Shown one piece after another: positions 49,073-61,700 of a stretch of DNA of 64,000 nucleotides (positions are counted from its first letter, which is position 1; every line of letters starts with the position of its first letter). The stretch is from Sipunculus nudus. Its lineage: Eukaryota; Annelida; Sipuncula; Golfingiida; Sipunculidae. Under the pieces are notes generated by a model that did no database searches, had not been told where the DNA came from, and saw nothing but the letters and a program-made list of their open reading frames with translations. A program made the translations under genes and the position numbers. The stretch spans positions 19,695,079 through 19,759,078 of the forward strand of contig CM049307.1 in assembly GCA_026874595.1 (NCBI GenBank). Direction: 5' to 3'.

Positions 49073-50480
49073 GACGTCTCGTCAAATGTGCTTGCTGTCA
49101 ACCCTTAAACAACAACCACCGTAGCTTGATCTTTGACCTAGTCGTGCCGTAAAGATGGTAAAATAATCAAGCAGAGACGTGCCGTGGACTGAGAGCAGAA
49201 GAAGAGTAGAGTTTGTTGATCGAACGACAATTGTTTCATCAGATGCTCGTTAACAATTTGCCACAACTAGTGCTGTCCTTTAAAATATAGTTTACGTTTG
49301 GAGAATTAAGTTTGTGTTGCTAATGCATTATACCATATACATTCAGGTTTATCAGTTTAGAGGCTATACAGCATTCAGCTGTAGCTTTGCCAGGTACTCA
49401 CTTGAGAGCTCTTTTCAAATGGTGATTCATTTATTAGTGATTATATAAAATCTTAGATTTTTTAACATATTGCAACAATTGCTTTGTACTTTTACATTCA
49501 TATTTCATTATTAAATGAAAATAGTAAACAAATGCTATACACTACAATTTGTCAGAGATTTTTAGTAAATACTGAAACCCAACTAATCCTTACAGCTACT
49601 AGTGTGCCCAATATAGTCCAAATGTATATATACAAAACCTATAAAACAATTTAAAAAATTAGAATGTTTGATTACACAAAATATTAATTATACTGTAATT
49701 AAATAATACTCATGCATTTGTACCAGTCTTTAATTGATCTGTTTCACTTGCAAGGTCTCAACAGGGTGACATATGCTCTAGGATATCTCCTACCAATAAA
49801 ATAAACCAACACAGCAAATTAAGTTTTATATCATTAAATGACCAAAAGGTTTGAATGGTTGTTATAACAAAGCCAAAACGTGATCATACTGCCAGTCTAT
49901 GGGGTACAAAGATTAGGAGGGTTGTGGGCTACTCAACTTTGCTGGTGCTTATTACTACCTCCATCTCCCTATACGCAGAGACCCTGGCAACTTAAACCAG
50001 ATAATTTTCCTAAGAGCCACAGGGTGGGGTCTAATCCTAGGAAACAATTAAGTCAATCTTATCCCCACTCTGACCCAAACAAGCATTGCTACCTATTTTA
50101 TCAAATGGACATTTCTCGGTAAGTCCACTTGAGTGTAGGCAGGTTGTATCTATTAAGGGTATATATGGAATATCCTACAAGATGTCAAGAAGTATCAACC
50201 AGAATAAACATAAAATCATACTCTCCCAATAATTGAAATACTGCAGCACAGGTGCATGGCAAAGTATATTTTGCCATGTGATCAATGTTTAGAGCTTGTA
50301 ATTATCAGAATTTTTGTCTTATATTTATATCTATGTTGGCTAAAATGTATAGATGTTTTGGTGCATCTATCCTCATTTTGCTTCTATTTTTACTTGAGGT
50401 TCTGTTTCAGGGTGACCAGCCTGAGTGGCTTTCATTAATCAGTTAATATGGTACTAGTAGTTCATAATTTTTGTTTTAGG
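49073..50480. promoter_or_regulatory. Divergent interval between PRPSAP and NTHL1
   Basis: 1.4 kb between the two start codons, free of the repeat families seen elsewhere. It must contain the PRPSAP transcription start and probably that of NTHL1: an acceptor (tttgttttag, 50478-50479) directly before the NTHL1 ATG points to an upstream untranslated exon. No clear TATA box or CpG island was identified, so the regulatory role is inferred from position. Confidence 0.5.
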
Positions 50481-50984
50481 ATGATAACAAGGAGAAGTAT
50501 GCAGAGGCTGGCATCAGCAGCTTTAGCTGCAAAAAGAGAGAAAACTAGTAATTGTTCGCCAGCAAAACCAGCACTGAAGAAAAACAACAGGAAGCGAGGT
50601 CACATTAAGGTGGAATATGAAGATGGTCAGAGCAACACTCGCCATGATAAGGAGGAACAAAAGGAGAGAGGTGACAGTGGAGACTGTCAGAACACTAGCA
50701 CACCTACGATACAAATTAAGAAAGAGAAAATTGATGAAAAGGGAGACTTTCAGACTTCTTGTGGAGCTGAAGTACACTGTGAAATTAAAAAAGAGAAACC
50801 GGCTGAAATAAAAATTAAGAAGGAAAGCACAGCAGGTGATGAGTGCCTAGAGAAGAAGGACAGATGGGAGCCTCATGACTGGCAGGAGCAGCTACAGAAC
50901 ATCTACATCATGAGGGCTGGCAGGGATGCTCCAGTAGACACCATGGGCTGTGACAGAATCAGTGATCCCAACGCACCTCCACAT
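50481..50984 (+). CDS. NTHL1: NTHL1 first coding exon
   Basis: 168 codons ending in phase 0 at gtaaga. It is preceded by an acceptor one base before the ATG, so the start is probably in exon 2 of the transcript. Encodes the targeting and low-complexity N-terminus plus the start of the glycosylase core. Confidence 0.93.
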
Positions 50985-53900
50985 GTAAGAACAACACTGA
51001 TTATTTATATTCAGTGTGAAAGGTATACAGCTGTAAAATTGTGGTGTTATGCAGTCTGGGTACACTGTAACACAAATACAGAAACTGATTTATATAATAT
51101 TAAGTGTGTTTCCATTTATACAGTTGCCACACAGCTTTTAGGTGTGGAATGATCCTATTGAGTCCTTCACTACACACTGCCAGGGTCTTTATAGAAATAT
51201 CTTCATTGAAGGCATACTCGTACAGAAACATACAAGGTGCTAGATGAGGAACTGTACAAGCAGAGTTTGAAATTTTGGTACATTTTGCTTTATACAGTGC
51301 TGTACCCATTCCCCATACAAGTGCAAACAACCCTTATTATTTTATCTTATTTTAGTTTAATCATATTTGCATCCATTTCTTTGTCAAGACAAGTGGAATT
51401 GCACAATTTTACAGATTTCTATTTAATAGTTATATATATATTGACAATGTAGCCTTATAATGGGAAACTGTTACCTTTTTGACTTTGTACTAGTATGTTA
51501 TCCTAAAGTTTGATTTTATTTATTTGATGAAGCTGTAAAATATCAAATTAAAGGAGACTGTAAATTATGTACTTTCCTGCAAGCATTCTCATACTTTATC
51601 ATAGTATGTATTTCAATCACTTTACAGAAACAAGTGTGACAGTCAGTATATATCAGACTGTGCTTACCACTGGACTTTCAATTCTTTTGTTGACAGGTGT
51701 TTAGGTATCAGGTCCTGTTATCACTGATGTTGTCCAGCCAAACAAAGGACCAGGTGACATCAGCAGCCATGATGAAGCTGAGAGAACATGGCTGTAACAT
51801 CGATAACATCCTGAAAACATCAGACCACATACTAGGACAACTCATCTACCCGGTCGGCTTCTGGAAGGTATAGGTTATTTAACTTCGTTTTTGGTCGACT
51901 TTTTAACACTCACAGTGACCATGTAACAGTACTTCTGTTGTGACAGGCCTTTTGTACAGGAGCTATTTCATAATATATATATAAAGGAGGCAATTCACTT
52001 GTTGATTTGCACAGCCCTCTGTATCAACTAGAATACGGGTAGTCGACAAGCGACTACGTGTATCCGCCAAAATCAGAGTAGGACAGGTTAAGTGAGGCAT
52101 GGATTGAGTGGCAAGGGGAAATAGAGTTACATGTGTTACATAGTAGAATGGATCTCTGCCACGTAAACATGATTGTAGGTGGCTCCACCTGTTATTTGAA
52201 CGAGAAACTATCCAAGATGTATACACATGCAAAATTTCAGGTGGAAAAGTCAAACCACTGCAGAGATACGAGTGATTTTATCCCACAGCAGACAAACAGA
52301 TGGACGCTGTGCAAAAATGGCTGCAGGTGGCAACACCGTTTTTGTGTATGTTATAAAGCTATCCAAGGGCTACATTTGTGTAAATTTTTTTTCCTGATTG
52401 GTTAAATGAGTCCGGAGATATAAGCATTAATGTCTGCAGTGTGAACGTGAATGAAGCTGGCGCCACCTGTCATAAAATCAAGAAAACTATCCAGGATGTA
52501 TACACATGCCAAAATACAGGTAATTTGGTCAAACCACTGCAGAGATATGAGTGATTTTTAACCCAAGGCAGACAAACAGATGGACGCTGTGCAAAAAAAT
52601 GGCTGCAGGTGGGGCCACCATTTTTGTGTATGTTATAAAGCTATTCAAGGGCTACATTGGTGTAAAATTTTTTTCCTGATTGGTCGAACGAGTCCGGAGA
52701 TATAAGCATGGATGTCTACAGCGTGAACGTGAATGTAGGTGGCTCCACCTGTCATAAAATCAAGAAAGCTATGCAGGATGAATACGCATGCCGAATCACA
52801 GGTAATTTGGTCAAACCACTGCAGAGATATGAGTGATTTTAATCCAAGGCAGATGAACAGATGGACACTGTGCCAAAATGGCTGCAGGTGGCGCCACCAT
52901 TTTTGTGTATGTTATAAAGCTATCCAAAGACTACATTTGTGTAAAAAAAATTTTTCCTGATCGGTCAAACGGTTCCTGAGATATGTGGGTTTATGTGTGG
53001 AAACAGATGCACAAACGGACGCTGGGCAGAGAGGAAAGGTCATAGGTCAAGGCCACTTGGTTAGGCACCAGTTCACATGTGACCCGATAATTGGTGTAAG
53101 TTTCGGAAAAATCCGTCCAGTAGTCTCAGAGGAGTTCTCTGGAAACAAATGCGGCGGTGGCGGCGGCGGAACCCGGTCAAAAACATAGTATCCACAAAAC
53201 TTCGTTTTGGCGGATACAATAATATTGCATGTATTAGTGTGTAACACTCAAGCATACTATGATTTCGAAATAAAACTTATGAAGTAGTTTAGCTATGATA
53301 CAGTATGTAATTTATTTTATCTTAAGCCTACTTAAACAAAAAATCATTATAAAAGGTTAAGTGTTATTATTGTGGCTGCAGGGAAAAATTTATTTCATGT
53401 TTTGAATTAATATTGTAGAGAAAAGTTGAATATATCAAGAAGACAAGTCAAATCTTGAAAGAAGACTACAAGAAAGACATTCCAAGGTCAATACCAGAAC
53501 TCTGTAAATTACCAGGTATGTACTTTAATTCATTGATAAGTTAACCCCCCCCCCCCCCCAAACAAAAATCATTATGCAGTCTTTTTTATTGCTTTTTTAG
53601 CTGTAGTGCGGTCTGTGCAGATTGGTTTAACTTTAACTTATTTTCCTTCACCAGGAGTAGGGCCAAAAATGGCTCATCTTGTGATGAAGTGTGCCTGGAA
53701 TGAAATCAGCGGCATTGGTGTAGACACCCACGTACATCGCATCGCTAATCGACTGGAATGGACCAAGAAACCCACGTCTCAGCCTGAAGATACAAGGAAA
53801 GCTCTAGAAGAATGGCTTCCCAAGTAAGTGTTGTTGTGGTCCCTGGTGATTTATACACACTTAACACGGTGGAACACTCATATATTGATCATGTGATCTA

Positions 53901-54979
53901 TACAGCCCATCGCCTGCCTATTCATCCTCTGGATAGAAAACTTATATTTCTTTTATCTAGTGTTTTATACTGTGGTTGCCTTTATATTTGCAAGGGTTTA
54001 AATTTTGTGATATTCACAAATGGGATACAATCACAAATATGAAACCCTCCATGTCCATTAACCAAAATGAACAAATGGGGCTTGTGCATCTGCACAATCG
54101 AATCAGCTATCACACCTAGAAACATGGTTTGTTAATCAGCAAACCTTATCTGTGTATAGTATCAGAACTGGCATATGCAAACATGAATTAATTATTGTTA
54201 AACATGCGGTTATATCGGGGATATATCATATATTAAACGTGACACAGGTCATAATAGAATGACTCTCACAGAAATGTGTGAGATGTATTGTGGAATTGTT
54301 TTCTTATTATATAATAAATGTAAGTACTGCTAATTTAGATGTTATAGGTTATAGTGCATTCGCGAAAATAAAACCATCGTGAAACATTCAAAATAAAGAT
54401 ATCACGAAATTTCAGCCTCACAAATATAAAGCAATCTCAGTGTACATTTCAGATTACCGATAACTGTGACAACATTTTCTCAACCTTCGGGACTTTAAAA
54501 TAAGAACTTAATTTTACTATTTTATTTAAATTTGCTAGTGTTTTGCTTGCTATTGTGTGATGCTCATTTTTACAGTGAATTAATTTCCTTAGAGCTGGAA
54601 AAAAATACTGGTGAATAATTACCTTAAACCTCTTTTTTTATCAAAACGTTATACCTGAGGACAGGCAGTTGTTTCCTTAAGTAAAAAGGCAAAGTAGTGA
54701 CATCAGACATAATAAAACAATTCTTTCAGGTTAGTCATATGAAATTACAACTGACAATGGATAATCAGTGTTTATCAAGTCTTTCACTTTACAAACTGCA
54801 CTTGTTATGGTAATTGTTGGTTTTGTACTTCATGCAGATCAGAATGGAGTGAGATCAATGCCCTGCTGGTAGGATTTGGACAACAGACCTGTCTGCCAGT
54901 CGGGCCCCGGTGTTCTCTCTGCCTCAACCAGGCCATCTGTCCTACAGGGAAAACTACTTTGAAGAAACCAAAGAAATAG
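50481..54979 (+). CDS. NTHL1: Endonuclease III-like DNA glycosylase/AP lyase, complete
   Basis: Removes oxidised pyrimidines and nicks abasic sites in base excision repair, in nucleus and mitochondria. Exons 50481-50984, 51697-51867, 53419-53515, 53655-53823, 54838-54979; 1,083 nt, 360 aa (human ~304-312). Core: [47 protein letters not shown], the helix-hairpin-helix [13 protein letters not shown] with catalytic Lys262, and [12 protein letters not shown] with catalytic Asp281 (Lys-Asp spacing 19, as in human K220/D239). The 4Fe-4S site is C332-x6-C339-x2-C342-x5-C348. All catalytic and cluster residues are intact. The first 20 residues ([20 protein letters not shown]) are Arg/Ala-rich like a mitochondrial presequence, and KKNNRKRG resembles a nuclear signal. 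The N-terminal extension to about residue 125 is Lys/Glu-rich with repeated IKKE motifs. Confidence 0.97.
51697..51867 (+). CDS. NTHL1: NTHL1 second coding exon
   Basis: 57 codons, phase 0 at both ends: [20 protein letters not shown] ... [12 protein letters not shown]. Acceptor ttgacag, donor gtatag. Confidence 0.97.
52030..53221 (-). mobile_element. Helitron-like element, inverted copy, in an NTHL1 intron
   Basis: Same family as 45831-46954 in opposite orientation. On the minus strand it starts attgtatccgccaaaacgaa (53221) with hairpin partner gttttgtggatac and a gcc-rich block. It ends with hairpin gtagtcg-cttgt-cgactac (perfect 7-bp stem), then ccgtattCTAG (52030). The core has four ~280-bp modules with 'ggtggcgccacc'-like centres. 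It lies 198 bp from the next exon (53419). Confidence 0.85.
53419..53515 (+). CDS. NTHL1: NTHL1 third coding exon
   Basis: 97 nt: [32 protein letters not shown] plus one base of Gly258. Donor gtatgt splits the helix-hairpin-helix. Confidence 0.96.
53655..53823 (+). CDS. NTHL1: NTHL1 fourth coding exon (active site)
   Basis: 169 nt, acceptor cttcaccag: completes Gly258, then [14 protein letters not shown] and [20 protein letters not shown]. Ends AA|gtaagt. The upstream intron is only 139 bp and contains a C15 tract. Confidence 0.97.
54838..54979 (+). CDS. NTHL1: NTHL1 last coding exon (4Fe-4S cluster)
   Basis: 142 nt: completes Lys314, then [20 protein letters not shown] and the remaining cluster cysteines, ending [10 protein letters not shown] and TAG. 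Confidence 0.97.
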
Positions 54980-55711
54980 TACTTTATGGTGAAACAGGTT
55001 TAAAAAGTAATGCACAAAGTTTCAAGTTTGACTAATCATGTGTCTAGGTTAATCAATTGGCAATTCAAAACACCTTTGTCATTAATTACCAAGGATAAAC
55101 TTTTAATGTATTACATGTTGATATGCAAGGATGTAGTGGTTTTGTCCCTCTTTCCTGTTTAGGCCATCTATTGTCCAAGAACATTACATCTAAATGGACA
55201 TGGCAGTGCTGGCCAACATTATACAGTATTCAGGGGCACTGATATACAGCAATCTAAAAGGTCATTTAAGGGACATTTAAGTCAGTAACTATCAACTGTA
55301 AGAAGTGCCTGATGTTCCTATGATAATGAATCTTAGGAATTTGTTCATGTTATATGTTTAATGAATGAGTTAATACCCCACAGGTCAGAAATCTCTGTTC
55401 ATAGGATGGTATGTTTTAAGAATATGACATATCTACATACTCCTTTATTACATTTTAATAATATTTAGTGTTCACATGTAACCACTGCCAACTTGTTTTA
55501 TAAAAAGAATATTTTTGTAATATTTAGTCTTGTCTCATATATTTTGTATATTTACACCTATGACATGTAAAGATTCAGACATATTAATATAATTGGACAC
55601 AAATCATACACCTCATGATGCACATGAATCCATCATCATGTTAAAGTATGTTTACCAAACTCCAACTCCAACACTTTACCAAGCAGCAGTTTTCATGTTG
55701 TGACTCTGGAA
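54980..55711 (+). other. NTHL1 3' flank
   Basis: Probably holds the 3' untranslated region. AT-rich, no canonical AATAAA that I can assign, no further gene before the minisatellite starts. Confidence 0.5.
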
Positions 55712-58700
55712 CAGATGGAGGTAATTGATGACTCTAACAGGGATGAATGAGGTTTGTGATGGCTCTGACCGAGATCAGGTTATTGATGGCTCTGACAGGG
55801 ATGAATGAGGTAATTGATGGCTCTGACAGGGTTGAATGAGGTTATATATGGCTCTGACACATCAATGAGGTAATTGATGAGTCTGACACATCAACGAGGT
55901 TACTGATGGCTCTGACATAGATCTCGAAGGTTATTAATGACTGACAGGGATGAATGAGGTTATTGGTGGCTCTGACACAGATGAATGAGGTTATTGATGG
56001 CTTTGACACAGATGGATGAGGTTATTAATGGCTTTGACATGGATGAATGAGGTTACTGATGGTTCTGACAGGGATGAATAAGGTCATTGGTGGCTCTGAC
56101 AAGGATGAATAAGGTTACTTATGGCTCTGACACAGATGAACGCGGTTATTGGTGGCTCTGACAAGGATGAATAAGGTTACTTATGGCTCTGACACAGATG
56201 AATGCTGTTATTGGTGGCTCTGACAAGGATGAATAAGGTTACTTATGGCTCTGACACAGATGAACGCGGTGATTGGTGGTTCTGACAAGGATGAATAAGG
56301 TTACTTATGGCTCTGACACAGATGAATGAGGTTATTGGTGGCTCTGACAAGGATGAATAAGGTTACTTATGGCTCTGACACAGATGAACGCGGTTATTGG
56401 TGGCTTTGACACAGATGGATGAGGTTATTAATGGCTTTGACACGGATGAATGAGGTTACTGATGGTTCTGACAGGGATGAATAAGGTCATTGGTGGCTCT
56501 GTCAAGGATGAATAAGGTTACTTATGGCTCTGACACAGATGAACGCGGTTATTGGTGGCTCTGACAAGGATGAATAAGGTTACTTATGGCTCTGACACAG
56601 ATGAATGCTGTTATTGGTGGCTCTGACAAGAATGAATAAGGTTACTTATGGCTCTGACACAGATGAACGCGGTTATTGGTGGCTCTGACAAGGATGAATA
56701 AGCTTACTTATGGCTCTGACACAGATGAATGCGGTTATTGGTGGCTCTGACAAGGATGAATGAGGTTACTTATGGCTCTGACATAGATGAAAGCGGTTAT
56801 TGGTGGCTCTGACAAGGATGAATAAGGTTACTTATGGCTCTGACACAGATGAAAGCGGTTATTGGTGGCTCTGACAAGGATGAATAAGGTTACTTATGGC
56901 TCTGACACAGATGAATGCTGTTATTGGTGGCTCTGACGCAGATGAATGTGGTTATTGGTGGCTTTGACACAGATGAATGAGGTTATTGGTGGCTTTGACA
57001 CAGATGAATGAGGTTACTGATGGTTCTGACATGGATGAATAAGGTCATTGGTGGCTCTGACAAGGATGAATAAGGTTACTTATGGCTCTGACACAGAAGA
57101 ACGCGGTTATTGGTGGCTCTGACAAGGATGAATAAGGTTACTTATGGCTCTCACACAGATGAACGCGGTTATTGGTGGCTCTGACAAGGATGAATAAGGT
57201 TACTTATGGCTCTGACACAGATGAACGCAGTTATTGGTGGCTCTGACAAGGATGAATAAGGTTACTTATGGCTCTGACACAGATGAATGCGGTTATTGGT
57301 GGCTCTGACAAGGATGAATAAGGTTACTTTTGGCTCTGACACAGATGAATGCTGTTATTGGTGGCTCTGACAAGGATGAATAAGGTTACTTATGGCTCTG
57401 ACACAGATGAACGCAGTTATTGGTGGCTCTGACAAGGATGAATAAGGTTACTTATGGCTCTGACACAGATGAATGCGGTTATATTGGTGGCTCTGACACA
57501 TGAATGCAGTTACTGATGGCTCTGACACAGATAATGAGGTTATAGGTGGCTCTGACACAGATGAATGCGGTTATTGGTGGCTCTGACACAGATGAATGCG
57601 GTTATTGGTGGCTTTGACACAGATGAATGAGGTTATTGGTGGCTTTGACACAGATGAATGAGGTTACTGATGGTTCTGACAGGGATGAATAAGGTCATTG
57701 GTGGCTCTGACAAGGATGAATAAGGTTACTTATGGCTCTGACACAGATGATCGTGGTTATTGGTGGCTCTGACAAGGATGAATAAGGTTACTTATGGCTC
57801 TGACACAGATGAATGCAGTTATTGGTGGCACTGACAAGGATGAATAAGGTTACTTATGGCTCTGACACAGATGAACACGGTTATTGGTGGCTCTGACAAG
57901 GTTGAATAAGGTTACTTATGGCTCTGACACAGATGAACAAAGTTATTGGTGGCTCTGACAAGGATGAATAAGGTTACTTATGGCTCTGACACAGATGAAC
58001 GCGGTTATTGGTGGCTCTGACAAGGATGAATAAGGTTACTTATGGCTCTGACACAGATGAATGCGGTTATTGGTGGCTCTGACAAGGATGATTAAGGTTA
58101 CTTATGGCTCTGACACAGATGAACACGGTTATTGGTGGCTCTGACAAGGATGAATAAGGTTACTTATGGCTCTGACACAGATGAACACGGTTATTGGTGG
58201 CTCTGACAAGGATGAATAAGGTTACTTATGGCTCTGACACAGATGAATGCGGTTATTGGTGGCTCTGACAAGGATGAATAAGGTTACTTATGGCTCTGAC
58301 ACAGATGAATGAGGTTATTGGTGGCTCTGACGCAGATGAATGTGGTTATTGGTGGCTTTGACACAGATGAATGAGGTTATTGGTGGCTTTGACACAGATG
58401 AATGAGGTTACTGATGGTTCTGACATGGATGAATAAGGTCATTGGTGGCTCTGGCAAGGATGAATAAGGTTACTTATGGCTCTGACACAGATGAACGTGG
58501 TTATTGGTGGCTCTGACAAGGATGAATAAGGTTACTTATGGCTCTCACACAGATGAACGCGGTTATTGGTGGCTCTGACAAGGATGAATAAGGTTACTTA
58601 TGGCTCTGACACAGATGAACGCGGTTATTGGTGGCTCTGACAAGGATGAATAAGGTTACTTATGGCTCTGACACAGATGAATGCGGTTATTGGTGGCTCT

Positions 58701-61700
58701 GACAAGGATGAATAAGGTTACTTATGGCTCTGACACAGATGAATGCGGTTATTGGTGGCTCTGACAAGGATGAATAAGGTTACTTATGGCTCTGACACAG
58801 ATGAACGCGGTTATTGGTGGCTCTGACAAGGATGAATAAGGTTACTTATGGCTCTGACACAGATGAATGCGGTTATTGGTGGCTCTGACAAGGATGAATA
58901 AGGTTACTTATGGCTCTGACACAGATGAATGCGGTTATTGGTGGCTCTGACAAGGATGAATAAGGTTACTTATGGCTCTGACACAGATGAATGCGGTTAT
59001 TGGTGGCTCTGACAAGGATGAATAAGGTTACTTATGGCTCTGACACAGATGAACGCGGTTATTGGTGGCTCTGACAAGGATGAATAAGGTTACTTATGGC
59101 TCTGACACAGATGAATGCGGTTATTGGTGGCTCTGACAAGGATGAATAAGGTTACTTATGGCTCTGACACAGATGAACGCGGTTATTGGTGGCTCTGACA
59201 AGGATGAATAAGGTTACTTATGGCTCTGACACAGATGAATGCGGTTATTGGTGGCTCTGACAAGGATGAATAAGGTTACTTATGGCTCTGACACAGATGA
59301 ACGCGGTTATTGGTGGCTCTGACAAGGATGAATGAGGTTACTTATGGCTCTGACATAGATGAAAGCGGTTATTGGTGGCTCTGACAAGGATGAATAAGGT
59401 TACTTATGGCTCTGACACAGATGAAGCGGTTATTGGTGGCTCTGACAAGGATGAATAAGGTTACTTAAGGCTCTGACACAGATGAATGCTGTTATTGGTG
59501 GCTCTGACGCAGATGAATGTGGTTATTGGTGGCTTTGACACAGATGAATGAGGTTATTGGTGGCTTTGACACAGATGAATGAGGTTACTGATGGTTCTGA
59601 CATGGATGAATAAGGTCATTGGTGGCTCTGACAAGGATGAATAAGGTTACTTATGGCTCTGACACAGATGAACGCGGTTATTGGTGGCTCTGACAAGGAT
59701 GAATAAGGTTACTTATGGCTCTCACACAGATGAACGCGGTTATTTGTGGCTCTGACAAGGATGAATAAGGTTACTTATGGCTCTGACACAGATGAACGCG
59801 GTTATTGGTGGCTCTGACAAGGATGAATAAGGTTACTTATGGCTCTGACACAGATGAATGCGGTTATTGGTGGCTCTGACAAGGATGAATAAGGTTACTT
59901 ATGGCTCTGACACAGATGAATGCTGTTATTGGTGGCTCTGACAAGGATGAATAAGGTTACTTATGGCTCTGACACAGATGAACGCAGTTATTGGTGGCTC
60001 TGACAAGGATGAATAAGGTTACTTATGGCTCTGACACAGATGAATGCGGTTATATTGGTGGCTCTAACACATGAATGCAGTTACTGATGGCTCTGACACA
60101 GATAATGAGGTTATAGGTGGCTCTGACACAGATGAATGCGGTTATTGGTGGCTCTTACACAGATGAATGTGGTTATTGGTGGCTTTGACACAGATGAATG
60201 AGGTTATTGGTGGCTTTGACACAGATGAATGAGGTTACTGATGGTTCTGACAGGGATGAATAAGGTCATTGGTGGCTCTGACAAGGATGAATAAGGTTAC
60301 TTATGGCTCTGGCTCTGACACAGATGATCGTGGTTATTGGTGGCTCTGACAAGGATGAATAAGGTTACTTATGGCTCTGACACAGATGAATGCAGTTATT
60401 GGTGGCTCTGACAAGGATGAATAAGGTTACTTATGGCTCTGACACAGATGAACACGGTTATTGGTGGCTCTGACAAGGTTGAATAAGGTTACTTATGGCT
60501 CTGACACAGATGAACGCAGTTATTGGTGGCTCTGACAAGGATGAATAAGGTTACTTATGGCTCTGACACAGATGAACGCGGTTATTGGTGGCTCTGACAA
60601 GGATGAATAAGGTTACTTATGGCTCTGACACAGATGAATGCGGTTATTGGTGGCTCTGACAAGGATGATTAAGGTTACTTATGGCTCTGACACAGATGAA
60701 CACGGTTATTGGTGGCTCTGACAAGGATGAATAAGGTTACTTATGGCTCTGACACAGATGAACATGGTTATTGGTGGCTCTGACAAGGATGAATAAGGTT
60801 ACTTATGGCTCTGACACAGATGAATGAGGTTATTGGTGGCTCTGACGCAGATGAATGTGGTTATTGGTGGCTTTGACACAGATGAATGAGGTTATTGGTG
60901 GCTTTGACACAGATGAATGAGGTTACTGATGGTTCTGACAGGGATGAATAAGGTCATTGGTGGCTCTGACAAGGATGAATAAGGTTACTTATGGCTCTGA
61001 CACAGATGAACGCGGTTATTGGTGGCTCTGACAAGGATGAATAAGGTTACTTATGGCTCTCACACAGATGAACGTGGTTATTGGTGGCTCTGACAAGGAT
61101 GAATAAGGTTACTTATGGCTCTGACACAGATGAACGCGGTTATTGGTGGCTCTGACAAGGATGAATAAGGTTACTTATGGCTCTGACACAGATGAATGCG
61201 GTTATTGGTGGCTCTGACAAGGATGAATAAGGTTACTTATGGCTCTGACACAGATGAATGCGGTTATTGGTGGCTCTGACAAGGATGAATAAGGTTACTT
61301 ATGGCTCTGACACAGATGAACGCGGTTATTGGTGGCTCTGACAAGGATGAATAAGGTTACTTATGGCTCTGACACAGATGAATGCGGTTATTGGTGGCTC
61401 TGACAAGGATGAATAAGGTTACTTATGGCTCTGACACAGATGAATGCGGTTACTGGTGGCTCTGACAAGGATGAATAAGGTTACTTATGGCTCTGTTACA
61501 GATGAATGCGGTTATTGGTGGCTCTGACAAGGATAAATAAGGTTACTTGTGGCTCTGACACAGATGAATGAGGTTATTGGTGGCTTTGACACAGATGAAT
61601 AAGGTTACTGATGGTTCTGACAGGGAAGAATAAGGTCATTGGTGGCTCTGACGAGGATGAATAAGGTTACTTATGGCTCTGACACAGATGATCGTGGTTA

